Of a stretch of DNA of 43,326 bases, positions 25,379 to 34,195 are shown in pieces (within the stretch, counting starts at the first letter, position 1; every line of letters starts with the position of its first letter). Source of the DNA: Myxococcota bacterium (lineage in GTDB: Bacteria > Myxococcota_A > UBA9160 > SMWR01); contig JAKVBI010000033.1 of assembly GCA_022447545.1 (NCBI GenBank), forward strand, positions 1 through 43,326, given 5' to 3'. The position numbers were made by a program, and so were the translations under genes. The notes beneath the pieces are model-generated. The model was not told the origin of the DNA and ran no database searches. It saw only the letters and a program-made list of their open reading frames with translations.

Positions 25379-28300
25379 CCGAGTTGGGTTTCCATCCTGG
25401 TGGTTTCTGTCGGGTTGGGTCTGCGAGTCGGCGCGAAGAGGTTGCGGATGTCTTCCACGATCAACGTCATGGCGGGGATCAGTAGCAGGGTGAAGAACGT
25501 AGCCACGAGTACGCCAAAGGCCAAAGAAACGGCCATGGGGATCACGAACTGAGCCTGGACGCTCTGCTCCAGCATGATGGGTGTCAGTCCGGCGAACGTG
25601 GTGAGGGAGGTGAGCATGATGGCGCGGAAGCGCGCGATGCCCGCCTGGGTTGCAGCTTCGGCTGTGGCGATTCCGCGTTCGCGCAGGCGATTGAAGAAGG
25701 TCACGAGCACCAGGCTGTCGTTGACCACCACGCCCGCACAGGCAAGCACGCCGGTCATGGACAGAAGGCTGAGTTCTCGGTCCATCAAGAGGTGTCCGAT
25801 CACGGCACCCACGTAACCAAAGGGAATCGCGGCCATGATGATCAGGGGTTGAGTGTAGGACCTCAGTGGAATGGCCAGAAGAGTGAAGATCATGAACATG
25901 GCAGCAGCGGATCCAATCTTCAGACCGTTCAGAGCTTTGCGTTGTTCCCGTTGCTCTCCCTCCAGCGATATGCTGATGCCGGGGTGCGCGGCGAGGATGC
26001 CCGGCAGAGCGTTGGTCTGGAGGTCTGCGAGCACTTCGTTGGCGTTGGCACGCTCACTGTCAATGTCCGCGGTCACGGACACGGAGCGCTTGCGCTGACG
26101 GCGTGCAATCGAAGAATAGCCGCGTCCCATTTCGGCCGCGGCTACGCTGGTGAAGGGAACGGCGGTCCCGTCGGGAAGCCGGATTCGCATGTTTTCGATG
26201 TCCGACAGGGACCTGCGATCCGATTCGGGAAGTCGAACCATGACCTTGACTTCGTCGCGGCCGCGTTGGATCCGTTGGACCTCAGCACCATAAAAGGCTT
26301 GTCGGACCTGGCGGCCGAGATCCTGGAGCGAGAGTCCTGCGGATTCGGCGAGGGGCAGAATGCGGAGCTTGAGTTCCTTCTTGCCCTCTTGGAAGGAGTC
26401 TCGAACGTCCTTGACTCCAGGGTAGGCGGCCAGCGCCGTCTTTAGTGCTTCCGCGGCACTCACGGTCTCGGCAATGTCAGCGCCCCGAAGTTCGATGTCG
26501 ATGGGGTCTCCGAATTGACGGAAGCTCGCCAGAAAGGTCAGTTCTTCCGCACCCGGGATCGGACCGGTGATTTCTCTCCAGCGCTGCTTGATCCATTCCG
26601 TATCGATTCCGCGTGCTTCGGCGGGCATGAGTTCGAGGTTGATCTGGCCAAAATGGGACTCGCCGCTCCCTCCTGGGCGACGGAAGGGGCTCGACGTTCC
26701 GTGGTGACTGCCGAGTGTGACGAAGACATGACGCACGATGTGCTCGCCCCGAGGGTCGGTGCCCAATTCACTTGCCAGTGTTTGTGCACTGGTTTCGAGT
26801 TGTTGGAGGGCCCTCCAGGTGGTGGAGGCAGGTGTGCCGTAGGGCATGGTCAGTCGGGCCCAGACGTTGTCGGATTGCATGCTGGGCATCAGGCTGAAGC
26901 GCAGATGCCCTGAGAGTCCGATGCCCATGCAAATGGTGAAGATGGATACCGCCACCGCGAGTGTCAGGTAGCGCCACTCGATGCAGCGCTCGACGGCTGG
27001 GCGGTAGCGGTTCTGGAGGAAGTCCGCGAGTTGTCGTGCGACGCCCCGCTGGAAGGTTGCCCAAGTCACAGAGATTCGACCCTTCGGGATCGCCCCCACG
27101 CCCGAGGCGTGAGCCAGGTGCGCCGGGAGTACGAGTTTCGACTCGACCAGGGAAAAGACGAGCGCCGCCATCATCACACCACTGATCGAGGTGGAGAAGA
27201 CTTTGGCGTGGCCTCCGATGAACGAAAAAGGTGCGAAAGCTGCAATGGTGGTGAGGACACCGAAGACCACTGGCGTGGCGACTTCCTGGGTTCCAAGGAT
27301 CGAGGCGCGCAGTGGGTGTTCGGGGTCGCGCTCGAGGTGGGTGTAAATGTTTTCGCCCGTCACGATGGCATCGTCCACCAGGATGCCCAGCGCCATGATG
27401 AAGGCAAACACCGTGAGGATGTTGATGTCGAGGCCGATCTGCGGCATCAGCGCCAAGCCGCCCGCGATGGAAACCGGGACTCCCACTGCCACCCAGAACG
27501 CCACGCGGAGTTTGAGGAAGACCGCCAGGAGCATGAGCACGAGTACGAAACCGCCAGCCGCGTTTCGCAGCATCATGTTGATGCGGTCACTGAGGTAACG
27601 CGAGTCGTCGTCCCAGACTGTCATCTGAACACCAGCGGGGAGGCGTGTTCGTGCGGTTTCCAAATAGCGGTGGACCTCGCGGGAGACGTCCAGAGCGTTT
27701 TGGTTGCCCACCCGGTGTACCTGAACGAAGACTGCGGGTTGCCCGTCGAAGCGCGAGACGTTGTCACTCTCGTGGAATCCGTCCACCACCCCCGCGACCT
27801 GGCCTACCGTGACACGAGATCCATCGCGTCGTGTCAGGATGGGCAGGCTCTCGAATTCGCTGCCATGGTAGGCCTGCCCCTCGGTGCGCAGCAGAATCTC
27901 TCCGCCGTCCGTCTTGATGGAGCCACCGGGTACATCGATCGAGGAGCGTCGCACGGCATTGACGACATCGTCGAATCGCAGGTCGTGGCGGCGCAGGGAA
28001 TTCTCCGAGACCTCGATCGAGATTTCGTAGGGGCGCGTGGAGCTTAAATCCACCTGGGAGATGCCGGGTAAATCTGCAATCTCGTCGCGGACTTTCTGGC
28101 CGATCTCCTTCAGGGTGCGTTCGTCGGCATCGCCGAAGATCGCCAGGTCGAGCACGGTGCTGCGAAACAGAATCTCCTGAATGATCGGTTTCTCGGCCTC
28201 TTCGGGGAAGGTGACGATGCTGTCGACTCGTGATTTGATCTCGTCCAGGGTCCGGCCCATGTCCCGGTTTTCGTCGATCTCCAAGATGACGCTGGCGGCA

Positions 28301-28563
28301 CCTTCGTTTGAGGAGGAGCGAATTTCTTCGATGCCTTCGACATCCTGGATTTTCTCTTCGATCCGGACCGTGACCGAGCGCTCTACTTCAGTGGGTGAGG
28401 CGCCGGGATAGACCACGGTGACGGAGGCGTAGTTGATCTTGACGTCCGGGAAGATCGTTTGGCGGATGGTGGGGACGCTCAACAGCCCAGCCAAAAGAAT
28501 CCCCAGCATCAGGAGATTGGCGGCAACGTGGTTTCGGGCGAACCAGTCGATGGCGCCATTCAC
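25375..28563 (-). CDS. RND efflux pump, inner-membrane transporter (AcrB/HAE1-like)
   Basis: 1062 aa, the usual length of an RND permease. The start is a GTG at 28563 overlapping the TGA of the fusion-protein gene (GTGA). The N-terminal helix is followed by the first porter domain (VTVVYPGASPTEVERSVTVRIEEKI). The TM4 proton-relay pair is Asp397-Asp398 (ALGILVDDAIV). There is a second large periplasmic loop (about 560-870) and a second set of helices with GVVVNDSLVLV. It should export hydrophobic compounds by proton antiport as a trimer, together with the adaptor upstream. No TolC-type outer-membrane channel lies in the window, so one must come from elsewhere. Substrates could be drugs, bile-acid-like lipids or pathway intermediates. 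Confidence 0.95.
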   Translation of the reverse strand: MNGAIDWFARNHVAANLLMLGILLAGLLSVPTIRQTIFPDVKINYASVTVVYPGASPTEVERSVTVRIEEKIQDVEGIEEIRSSSNEGAASVILEIDENRDMGRTLDEIKSRVDSIVTFPEEAEKPIIQEILFRSTVLDLAIFGDADERTLKEIGQKVRDEIADLPGISQVDLSSTRPYEISIEVSENSLRRHDLRFDDVVNAVRRSSIDVPGGSIKTDGGEILLRTEGQAYHGSEFESLPILTRRDGSRVTVGQVAGVVDGFHESDNVSRFDGQPAVFVQVHRVGNQNALDVSREVHRYLETARTRLPAGVQMTVWDDDSRYLSDRINMMLRNAAGGFVLVLMLLAVFLKLRVAFWVAVGVPVSIAGGLALMPQIGLDINILTVFAFIMALGILVDDAIVTGENIYTHLERDPEHPLRASILGTQEVATPVVFGVLTTIAAFAPFSFIGGHAKVFSTSISGVMMAALVFSLVESKLVLPAHLAHASGVGAIPKGRISVTWATFQRGVARQLADFLQNRYRPAVERCIEWRYLTLAVAVSIFTICMGIGLSGHLRFSLMPSMQSDNVWARLTMPYGTPASTTWRALQQLETSAQTLASELGTDPRGEHIVRHVFVTLGSHHGTSSPFRRPGGSGESHFGQINLELMPAEARGIDTEWIKQRWREITGPIPGAEELTFLASFRQFGDPIDIELRGADIAETVSAAEALKTALAAYPGVKDVRDSFQEGKKELKLRILPLAESAGLSLQDLGRQVRQAFYGAEVQRIQRGRDEVKVMVRLPESDRRSLSDIENMRIRLPDGTAVPFTSVAAAEMGRGYSSIARRQRKRSVSVTADIDSERANANEVLADLQTNALPGILAAHPGISISLEGEQREQRKALNGLKIGSAAAMFMIFTLLAIPLRSYTQPLIIMAAIPFGYVGAVIGHLLMDRELSLLSMTGVLACAGVVVNDSLVLVTFFNRLRERGIATAEAATQAGIARFRAIMLTSLTTFAGLTPIMLEQSVQAQFVIPMAVSLAFGVLVATFFTLLLIPAMTLIVEDIRNLFAPTRRPNPTETTRMETQLG

Positions 28564-29846
28564 GGTGTTTCGAACTCCAGGACGCGAACCTGCATCCCAT
28601 CGGTGACGATCTTGAGCGGCGAGACGACTACTCTCTCGCCCGGTTGGAGTCCCGCTCCCACCAGCACTTGGTGACGGTTGCGTCGGATGACCCCGACATC
28701 TCGGTAGCGCAGTCGATCTTCCGCGTCAGCGACGACCACGCGTGATTCATCGCGTAGGGCAGCGCGGGGTAGGGCGTAGACGCCGGGCAGATTTCGCCCC
28801 TGGATTTCGGCGTGAACGAACATGCCCGGTGCCAACGGCGGCCGTCCGGTCGGCCCATCGGTTGCGTAGGGATTGGCCACTTCAGCGACCACGTTCAACA
28901 TCCTCGTGCGTTCCTCGATCTCCCCTTCACTGCGTACCAGGACGGCCGGCCACTGGTACTCCTGTCCTGCGTAGCGCGCGGACAGCCGGACGGGGTGCTC
29001 GCGAAAAAGAGATGCATCTCCTTCCGAGAGGCCGAAGGGCAGGTCGAGGTGTGCGAGTTCCTGGGTGGGAATCGGCAGGCGCACCTCGACCCGGTCGGTG
29101 GCGTGGATTCTGGCCAGGGGCGTCCCCGGGCTCACGAACTGGCCGAGGTCGACCAGGCGATCCCGTACCCGTCCGTCGTAGGGGGCGGAAACCAGGGTGC
29201 GTTCGAGATCCAGCTTTGCCTGATCGCGGCTGGCACGCGCCTCGTCGAGGGCCGCGCGAGCCACCCGGGCGCGGTTCTCGAACTGGTCGAGGTCGGCGTC
29301 GCTCGCTGCACCGCTGAGTGCCAGGGCTCTCCGCCGCTCGGCTTCAGACGTGGCTAGCTGTGCCTCGCTGGCGCGCAATTCCAGGTTCGCCCACGCGCGC
29401 TCCAGGGCGATGGTGTAATCGCGCCCGTCCAAGCGCAGGAGTTCCTGGCCCTGACGAAAGAATCCCCCCGCCACGAGTGCTTCGGAGACCCACGTGACCC
29501 GGCCTTTGACCTCCGCCACCAGGTCGCTCTCGGTCGTTGGCACCACCGTGCCCTGGCTCTCGACCGTGAGGGCCAGCGTCTGTGGCATTGCCGGGAAGAC
29601 TTCGACGAGCGGCAGCGGGGCGATGAACGTCTTCTTCTCAGCCACCGGGCGGGTGGCGTAAAGTCCGGCCGTTGCGACAGCACCCAACCCGAGAACCGCG
29701 AGAGGAAGAAGCCAGCGGGCTGCCCTCCTGCCCGTTTCAGCACTGTTGGCATTGCGGGCGTCCGGCTTCAACGCAGTGGGACCGGCGGGCCCGGTCTGGG
29801 CGACGCGGGGCGCTTGGCGGCGGGGCGGTAGCGGCTGACTTGTCAT
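28560..29846 (-). CDS. RND periplasmic adaptor (membrane fusion protein)
   Basis: 428 aa, ATG at 29846 overlapping the TGA of tetR (ATGA). A Pro/Arg-rich cytoplasmic start is followed by one membrane helix (about 45-65). Then come a lipoyl half-motif (GTVVPTTESDLVAEVKGRVTWVSEALVAGGFFRQGQELLRLDG), a coiled-coil hairpin (about 150-215, Ala/Arg/Glu-rich) and the second lipoyl half (LVSAPYDGRVRDRLVDLGQFVSPGTPLARI). A beta-barrel and a membrane-proximal domain ending GLQPGERVVVSPLKIVTDGMQVRV complete it. This is the full HlyD/AcrA order. It bridges the RND trimer to an outer-membrane channel and is inseparable from the pump genetically. Confidence 0.94.
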   Translation of the reverse strand: MTSQPLPPRRQAPRVAQTGPAGPTALKPDARNANSAETGRRAARWLLPLAVLGLGAVATAGLYATRPVAEKKTFIAPLPLVEVFPAMPQTLALTVESQGTVVPTTESDLVAEVKGRVTWVSEALVAGGFFRQGQELLRLDGRDYTIALERAWANLELRASEAQLATSEAERRRALALSGAASDADLDQFENRARVARAALDEARASRDQAKLDLERTLVSAPYDGRVRDRLVDLGQFVSPGTPLARIHATDRVEVRLPIPTQELAHLDLPFGLSEGDASLFREHPVRLSARYAGQEYQWPAVLVRSEGEIEERTRMLNVVAEVANPYATDGPTGRPPLAPGMFVHAEIQGRNLPGVYALPRAALRDESRVVVADAEDRLRYRDVGVIRRNRHQVLVGAGLQPGERVVVSPLKIVTDGMQVRVLEFETP

Positions 29847-30520
29847 CGGGCGGCTCCATTGTCATTCGGCCGAAGATTCTCCATTCGGATCCTCGAAGGC
29901 TGCTGGAGGCCCACCTCCATGAAGTTGATCATGCGCTGGAAGCGGTCCTGGAGTTCGACGTACTCGGGTGGCTTCTCGGAGGCGTGTGCCAGGTGTGTGA
30001 GAATCCATGCGACGGCGGCGTGGACGTACTCGAACCTCTCGCTCGCTTCTTCCTGGGTCAGGCCCTCGACGCTTTGTGCAGCCGCGCGGGAAAAACGCCC
30101 GTGGACTTCGCGCATGTGGGCCTGGGCCAAGGCAATGAGACTGTCGGGTTCCTCGCTTCGGAGCCTTCCCAACAGGCGCACCACGACGGGTCCCCGGTCC
30201 CCCAGTTCTTGGCCGAGTTTTAGGAGCGGGTGGATGAAGGCCTCCAGCAGTTCGACCATGGCCACCCCGGAGTCTCCGGCTGAGGCTTCGAGGTGCTGCA
30301 GACGAGCGAGGCGCTCGCGATTGACGGGTTCGATCCGCCGTTCGAAGACCGCCTCGACCAGCGCCTCCTTGGAGCCGAAGTGATAGTGGATGGCCGCTGA
30401 ATTGACGTCTGCGGCGGCGATGACGGCCCGCAGCGAGGTCGCAGCCAAGCCCTGCTGGGCGAAGAGCGACTCCGCGCTGTCGAGAATGCGTTGTTTGGTA
30501 TTGGAGCGGGGGAGGCTCAT
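29843..30520 (-). CDS. TetR-family repressor of the efflux operon
   Basis: 225 aa, ATG at 30520. The N-terminal DNA-binding domain (about 7-55) has the TetR pattern: KQRILDSAESLFAQQGLAATSLRAVIAAADVNSAAIHYHFGSKEALVEAVF. The HTH recognition helix lies around NSAAIHYHF. The rest is an all-helical ligand-binding domain with an acidic/aromatic C-terminal part. It overlaps the adaptor gene by 4 nt and is the first gene of the operon. A palindromic operator between its start and its promoter strongly suggests autoregulation of the whole set, released when a pump substrate binds. Confidence 0.93.
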   Translation of the reverse strand: MSLPRSNTKQRILDSAESLFAQQGLAATSLRAVIAAADVNSAAIHYHFGSKEALVEAVFERRIEPVNRERLARLQHLEASAGDSGVAMVELLEAFIHPLLKLGQELGDRGPVVVRLLGRLRSEEPDSLIALAQAHMREVHGRFSRAAAQSVEGLTQEEASERFEYVHAAVAWILTHLAHASEKPPEYVELQDRFQRMINFMEVGLQQPSRIRMENLRPNDNGAAR

Positions 30521-30529
30521 GGATCACCG

Positions 30530-30549
30530 ATTCAAGCAACCGCTTGAAT
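30530..30549 (-). promoter_or_regulatory. TetR operator palindrome
   Basis: Perfect 8-bp arms ATTCAAGC and GCTTGAAT are separated by 4 bp. The site is 10 bp upstream of the tetR start and touches the -10 hexamer, so a bound dimer would cover the transcription start. Confidence 0.75.
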
Positions 30550-30576
30550 CATACGCTTGTTCGACCTCGTGGGCAA
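30548..30576 (-). promoter_or_regulatory. Sigma-70-type promoter of the tetR-efflux operon
   Basis: On the minus strand: -35 TTGCCC (30571-30576), a 17-bp spacer, and -10 TATGAT (30548-30553), a 5/6 match. It lies about 30 bp before the tetR ATG, and the operator overlaps its start site. Confidence 0.65.
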
Positions 30577-30613
30577 GTCGGCGCCTCCTCGCTGCTGAAC
30601 ACGGGGAAGGGGC

Positions 30614-31879
30614 TCACGGGATCTCCGATGGGACATCGAAGCGCTCCTGATAGGCGGTGAAGCGTGCGCGCTCGGTTGCCAGGTCGAGTCCGAGGTCGCT
30701 GAAGGAATAGGTGTGCGCGCCGTGGCGGGCCTGGGGCTTGGCGGCCAGATATTCGCGCATTCGAGTCTCGGTTTCGGACGTGAAGTCCAGTTCGAAATGC
30801 GAGTAGAGCCTGCCAATGACTTCGAAGGGGTCCGACAACAGGTCGACGTAGCGGACGTCGAAGAACTGTCGGCCGTCGATTCCATCGGCATCCTGAACCC
30901 GCATGGCTTGTTCGAGACGGTTGGCCATTCCCTCCCCCCCGAAGCCGGCCTGAATCACCGCGGGGTCGATTTCGTCTGAGCGCATGGAATGCAATGCGGC
31001 TAGGACACTGGCCGTGGATCCCATGCTCTTGAGTGGGTCGCGATGGGTCTGGATGATCCTTGCGTCGGGGTAGTGCTCGAGCAGAACCGCGAGGCCGGCC
31101 ATGTGGGACGGGGCCTTCAACATCCATCGCTCGCGCGAATTCTTCCACTGCAGCAACTTCAACATCTTGTGGTGGTACGCGTAGGCGGGTCGCAGGTCGG
31201 CCTGGGCATACCAGGCGCCGAAGCTCGGGATCTTCTGGCGTCCGAGGAATTCTTCGCTCACGAAACTTGGTGCGGTGAGCCAGACGCATTCGCAGGGAAT
31301 ACGCGCGCCCATCTCGTGCATGGTGCGGTACTCGGGGACCAGTTCATTCCAGAACGTGAAGACCTCCTCGGCCATGGCGATACGCGGATCCGTCTCGTAG
31401 CTGGCGGCTTCGGGGGGAGGGCAGGGGAAGCGCGCCTCCCAGGACAGCGGTACGCGGTGGGCAGGGTCGCAGGCCAGGAGTTCGTGGAGAATGGACGTCC
31501 CCGAGCGCGGCAGGCCGATGATGAACATGGGGCCGACGACGCGCTCGTCCCCGATCTCCGGGTGCAACCGATAGGTTTCGGTCACCTGGAGCCGGTTCTC
31601 CAGGAGATTCACCACATCCGAGCGGGCCAGCAGACGTCCCATCAGGTTCAGTTGGGCTTCCTGTTCGAGGGAGCCGCATAGGACAGAGAGAGGCTCGAGG
31701 AAGGCGTCACCGCCAAAATCCGTCAGCCCCGTGTTGCGGGTGGCCTCGGCGAGCATGGAGTCGGCATCGAGAGGAATGCCCATGGCGCCACTGGCGAGCA
31801 GTGAGCGGCCCAGTTGATTGAATCGCTGCAGCCAGGCCGGGTGGGAGTCCGAGAAGTCGAAGTGGCGGGACTCGGTCAT
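30614..31879 (-). CDS. Sulfotransferase family protein
   Basis: 421 aa from the ATG at 31879, with AGGAGG 10 nt upstream; the open frame extends to 32167 but that part is promoter sequence and the divergent gene. The PAPS 5'-phosphosulfate loop is FIIGLPRSGTS (119-129). The 3'-phosphate loop is seen in ARIIQTHRDPLKSMGS. The region between holds a VWLTAPSF segment, a KMLKLLQWK segment and a RWMLKAPSHM segment, all typical of the Sulfotransfer_3 group common in marine and actinobacterial genomes. It should transfer sulfate from PAPS to a hydroxyl of a small lipid or glycan, in the cytoplasm. Acceptor unknown. Confidence 0.9.
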   Translation of the reverse strand: MTESRHFDFSDSHPAWLQRFNQLGRSLLASGAMGIPLDADSMLAEATRNTGLTDFGGDAFLEPLSVLCGSLEQEAQLNLMGRLLARSDVVNLLENRLQVTETYRLHPEIGDERVVGPMFIIGLPRSGTSILHELLACDPAHRVPLSWEARFPCPPPEAASYETDPRIAMAEEVFTFWNELVPEYRTMHEMGARIPCECVWLTAPSFVSEEFLGRQKIPSFGAWYAQADLRPAYAYHHKMLKLLQWKNSRERWMLKAPSHMAGLAVLLEHYPDARIIQTHRDPLKSMGSTASVLAALHSMRSDEIDPAVIQAGFGGEGMANRLEQAMRVQDADGIDGRQFFDVRYVDLLSDPFEVIGRLYSHFELDFTSETETRMREYLAAKPQARHGAHTYSFSDLGLDLATERARFTAYQERFDVPSEIP

Positions 31880-31945
31880 GTGGGGCGAACCTCCTGGGGC
31901 ACCGGAGATGGACGCTCGGATGAGAGGCACCGGATGCCGGAACGG

Positions 31946-31975
31946 CTTATATCCGGGCTCTCTGTGCGAGGTCAA
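31946..31975 (-). promoter_or_regulatory. Promoter of the sulfotransferase gene
   Basis: On the minus strand: -35 TTGACC (31970-31975), an 18-bp spacer, and -10 TATAAG (31946-31951), each 5/6 to consensus. It lies about 67 bp before the sulfotransferase ATG, in the 172-bp divergent region. Confidence 0.6.
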
Positions 31976-32051
31976 GGCGAGCCCGGATGTCGAGGATCGA
32001 CTAGCTTTGCGGGGCCGCGTCCGCGGCAATGGATCTCTTCCAGGAGAAGTC

Positions 32052-33215
32052 ATGTCCCAGCGCAATTCCGCCCCCTTTGGGGCCATCTCGGCCGATGACC
32101 ACCTGCAGGAGCCCGTCACTCTTTGGCAGGAACGCTTGCCCGCGAAACTCGTCGATCTGGGGCCCAAACTCGTCGAATTGCCCGGTGGGGATCACGCCTT
32201 CCAGATCGGAGACGAGCCCCCCAAGCCCCTGGATGGCCTCGTCATGGCCGGCGGGGCCATCGATGGCAAGGGCGATCGGCTGAAGGTGCGCTGGGAGAAC
32301 GTGCGTCCCGGTTTCTGGAAGCCGGCGGATCGACTGGCGGACATGGAACTCGATGGAGTCTGGGCGACGGTCCTCTACCCCAACATGATTCTGGACATCA
32401 CGATGAATCAGGTGGACGTCGCCGAAGAAGCGCTTCTGCCCATCCTTCAGGTCTACAACGACCACATGAGCGAGTTCTGCTCCCACGATCCGAGCCGGTT
32501 GGTGGGCTACGGGATTCTTCCCACCCAGAGCCCGGAACAGGCCGTGGCGGAGATGAAGCGGGTTCGCGAGCTCGACCATATCCAGGGCATGCTGCTGCCC
32601 GTCGAGCCGGTGCTGTCGGACTGGATCGATCCTTGCTGGGACTCGGTCTGGGCGACGGCTTCGGAGTTGGGTCTGAAACTCTCGGTTCACGGTGGGAAAC
32701 CGCGCTGGCTGGCGCGGCGATCGGAACTCGATGGCAAGGGCGAAATGATGGTCTACATGCACCTGGGGTACTCGAGTGTGGTCGAATCCCTCGGCCAGAT
32801 TCTCTGGTCCGGCGCCTTCGATCGATACCCGGACCTGGTGGTGGTGAGCGTCGAGGCGGATCTGGGATGGGTTCCCCACTTCAAGCGTCGTGCCCAAAAG
32901 ATGTTCGACCGTCACGGAGAGTGGGCGGGGGCGCGCTGTGACCCCTCGGAGACCTTCGGGCGCAACCTGTTGTTCACCTTCGAGTCCGACCCCATTGGGC
33001 TGCGGTTGCGCGATGAGATCGGGGTCGATTCCATCATGTGGGCGGCTGATTACCCCCACTCGGCCTCGTCGTTTCCCGGGTCGATGCAGCAGATCTCCGA
33101 TGACCTCGCTGGGTTGAGTGAGAGCGAGCGGGAACAGATCACCTGGAGAAACGTCCAGAACCTCTACGGGATCCCGGATCCTCCGAGCGATGGACCGGAC
33201 CGAACCTCCGCCTGA
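32052..33215 (+). CDS. Amidohydrolase family protein (third, divergent type)
   Basis: 387 aa from the ATG at 32052, with CCAGGAGA upstream. N-terminal metal motif SADDHLQEP, a barrel His in LSVHGGKPRW, and a closing Asp in MWAADYPHSAS mark the PF04909 fold. Other conserved stretches are ADRLADMELDGVWATVLYPN and DIGFVV-like VEADLGWVPHFKRRAQKMF, which are seen in the same superfamily. It is only distantly similar to the two paralogs at 15894 and 23143, and has WAADYPH where they have FGSDFPH. It should be a metal-dependent hydrolase or decarboxylase of unknown substrate. It is divergent from the sulfotransferase, and a crotonase gene follows after 120 nt. Confidence 0.89.
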   Translation: MSQRNSAPFGAISADDHLQEPVTLWQERLPAKLVDLGPKLVELPGGDHAFQIGDEPPKPLDGLVMAGGAIDGKGDRLKVRWENVRPGFWKPADRLADMELDGVWATVLYPNMILDITMNQVDVAEEALLPILQVYNDHMSEFCSHDPSRLVGYGILPTQSPEQAVAEMKRVRELDHIQGMLLPVEPVLSDWIDPCWDSVWATASELGLKLSVHGGKPRWLARRSELDGKGEMMVYMHLGYSSVVESLGQILWSGAFDRYPDLVVVSVEADLGWVPHFKRRAQKMFDRHGEWAGARCDPSETFGRNLLFTFESDPIGLRLRDEIGVDSIMWAADYPHSASSFPGSMQQISDDLAGLSESEREQITWRNVQNLYGIPDPPSDGPDRTSA

Positions 33216-33335
33216 CGGGTCAGTTTCGGCCCCCGAATCCCGGCAGTCCTGTGCGATTTCGGCGTAGACTCATCCGGCCGGTGCTTTCTCGCACGGCTCG
33301 CACGTAAGGCTGAAACGAAGCCTACGAGGAGACAC

Positions 33336-34139
33336 ATGTTCGACTACGACCGTTACAAGAAGGACCTGCTCGTGGAGGTCGAGGATGGGATTCTGACTCT
33401 CACGCTCGACAACCCCGAGAAGATGAACGCAAACACCGAGGACATGCACTGGGCGCTTTCGCGGATCTGGGATGACATCGATGCCGACGAGGATGTTCGA
33501 GTGGTGGTGTTTACCGGAGCGGGGGATCGGGCCTTCAGTGCGGGTGGTGATCCGGCCCACATGCAGGCCATGATCGACGATCCGAAATTGTGGCGGGTGA
33601 CCGTGCGCGAAGCGAAACGACTGATCTTCAACATGCTCGAGTGCGATACGCCCATCATTGCCCGAGTGAACGGTCACGCTGTGGGGTTCGGCGCGACCAT
33701 CGCCCTGGCGTCGGACATCATCATCGCCGTGGAGGGCGCTAGATTCGGCGATCCCCACATCAACACGGGGCTCGTTTGTGGGGACGGAGGCGCACTGCTC
33801 TGGCCTCAGAACATTGGTTTCGCGAGGGCCAAGGAATTTCTTCTGACCGGAGAGTTGATGACGACCCAGGAGGCGGCGGCCATGGGGCTGATCAACCATG
33901 CGGTGCCGCGCGAAGAACTCGATACCAAGGTCGATGAGTTGGCCCGGAAAATTGCTCACGGTGCCACCCGTTCGATCCGGCTGACCAAGAATGTGTTGAA
34001 CCTTCCCCTGCGGCAGTTGGCACACAGTCTGATGGATCTGGGCATGGCGAATGAGACCCTTTCTTCCGAGAGCGCAGATCATCAGGAGGCAGTCACTGCT
34101 TTTCTGGAGAAGCGCGACGCCCAATTCACTGGCAACTGA
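33336..34139 (+). CDS. Enoyl-CoA hydratase/isomerase (crotonase) family protein
   Basis: 267 aa, ATG at 33336 with GAGGAGA upstream. Crotonase features are ILTLTLDNPEKMNAN, VVVFTGAGDRAFSAGGD (oxyanion hole), ARVNGHAVGFGATIALASDIIIA and AKEFLLTGELMTTQEAAAMGLINHAV. The C-terminal HQEAVTAFLEKRDAQF is normal. Both positions of the classical hydratase glutamates are changed: the GGxEL Glu is Thr (ATIAL) and the FGxPE Glu is His (FGDPH). It is therefore unlikely to be a simple 2-enoyl-CoA hydratase; a different crotonase reaction or a dedicated substrate is inferred. It lies 56 nt from the next crotonase gene. Confidence 0.9.
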   Translation: MFDYDRYKKDLLVEVEDGILTLTLDNPEKMNANTEDMHWALSRIWDDIDADEDVRVVVFTGAGDRAFSAGGDPAHMQAMIDDPKLWRVTVREAKRLIFNMLECDTPIIARVNGHAVGFGATIALASDIIIAVEGARFGDPHINTGLVCGDGGALLWPQNIGFARAKEFLLTGELMTTQEAAAMGLINHAVPREELDTKVDELARKIAHGATRSIRLTKNVLNLPLRQLAHSLMDLGMANETLSSESADHQEAVTAFLEKRDAQFTGN

Positions 34140-34195
34140 GCCAGCGCCCCGGCGGGGTTGGCCTCGGCTACTCTCGGCAACTGGCAGGGGAGCGC

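Noticed and set aside
27031-28047. 338-aa plus-strand open frame within the RND pump
   Set aside because: His/Arg/Asp-rich shadow of the pump; no family pattern.
32001-33059. 352-aa minus-strand open frame opposite the third amidohydrolase
   Set aside because: Antisense shadow; the amidohydrolase has its motifs and a ribosome site.
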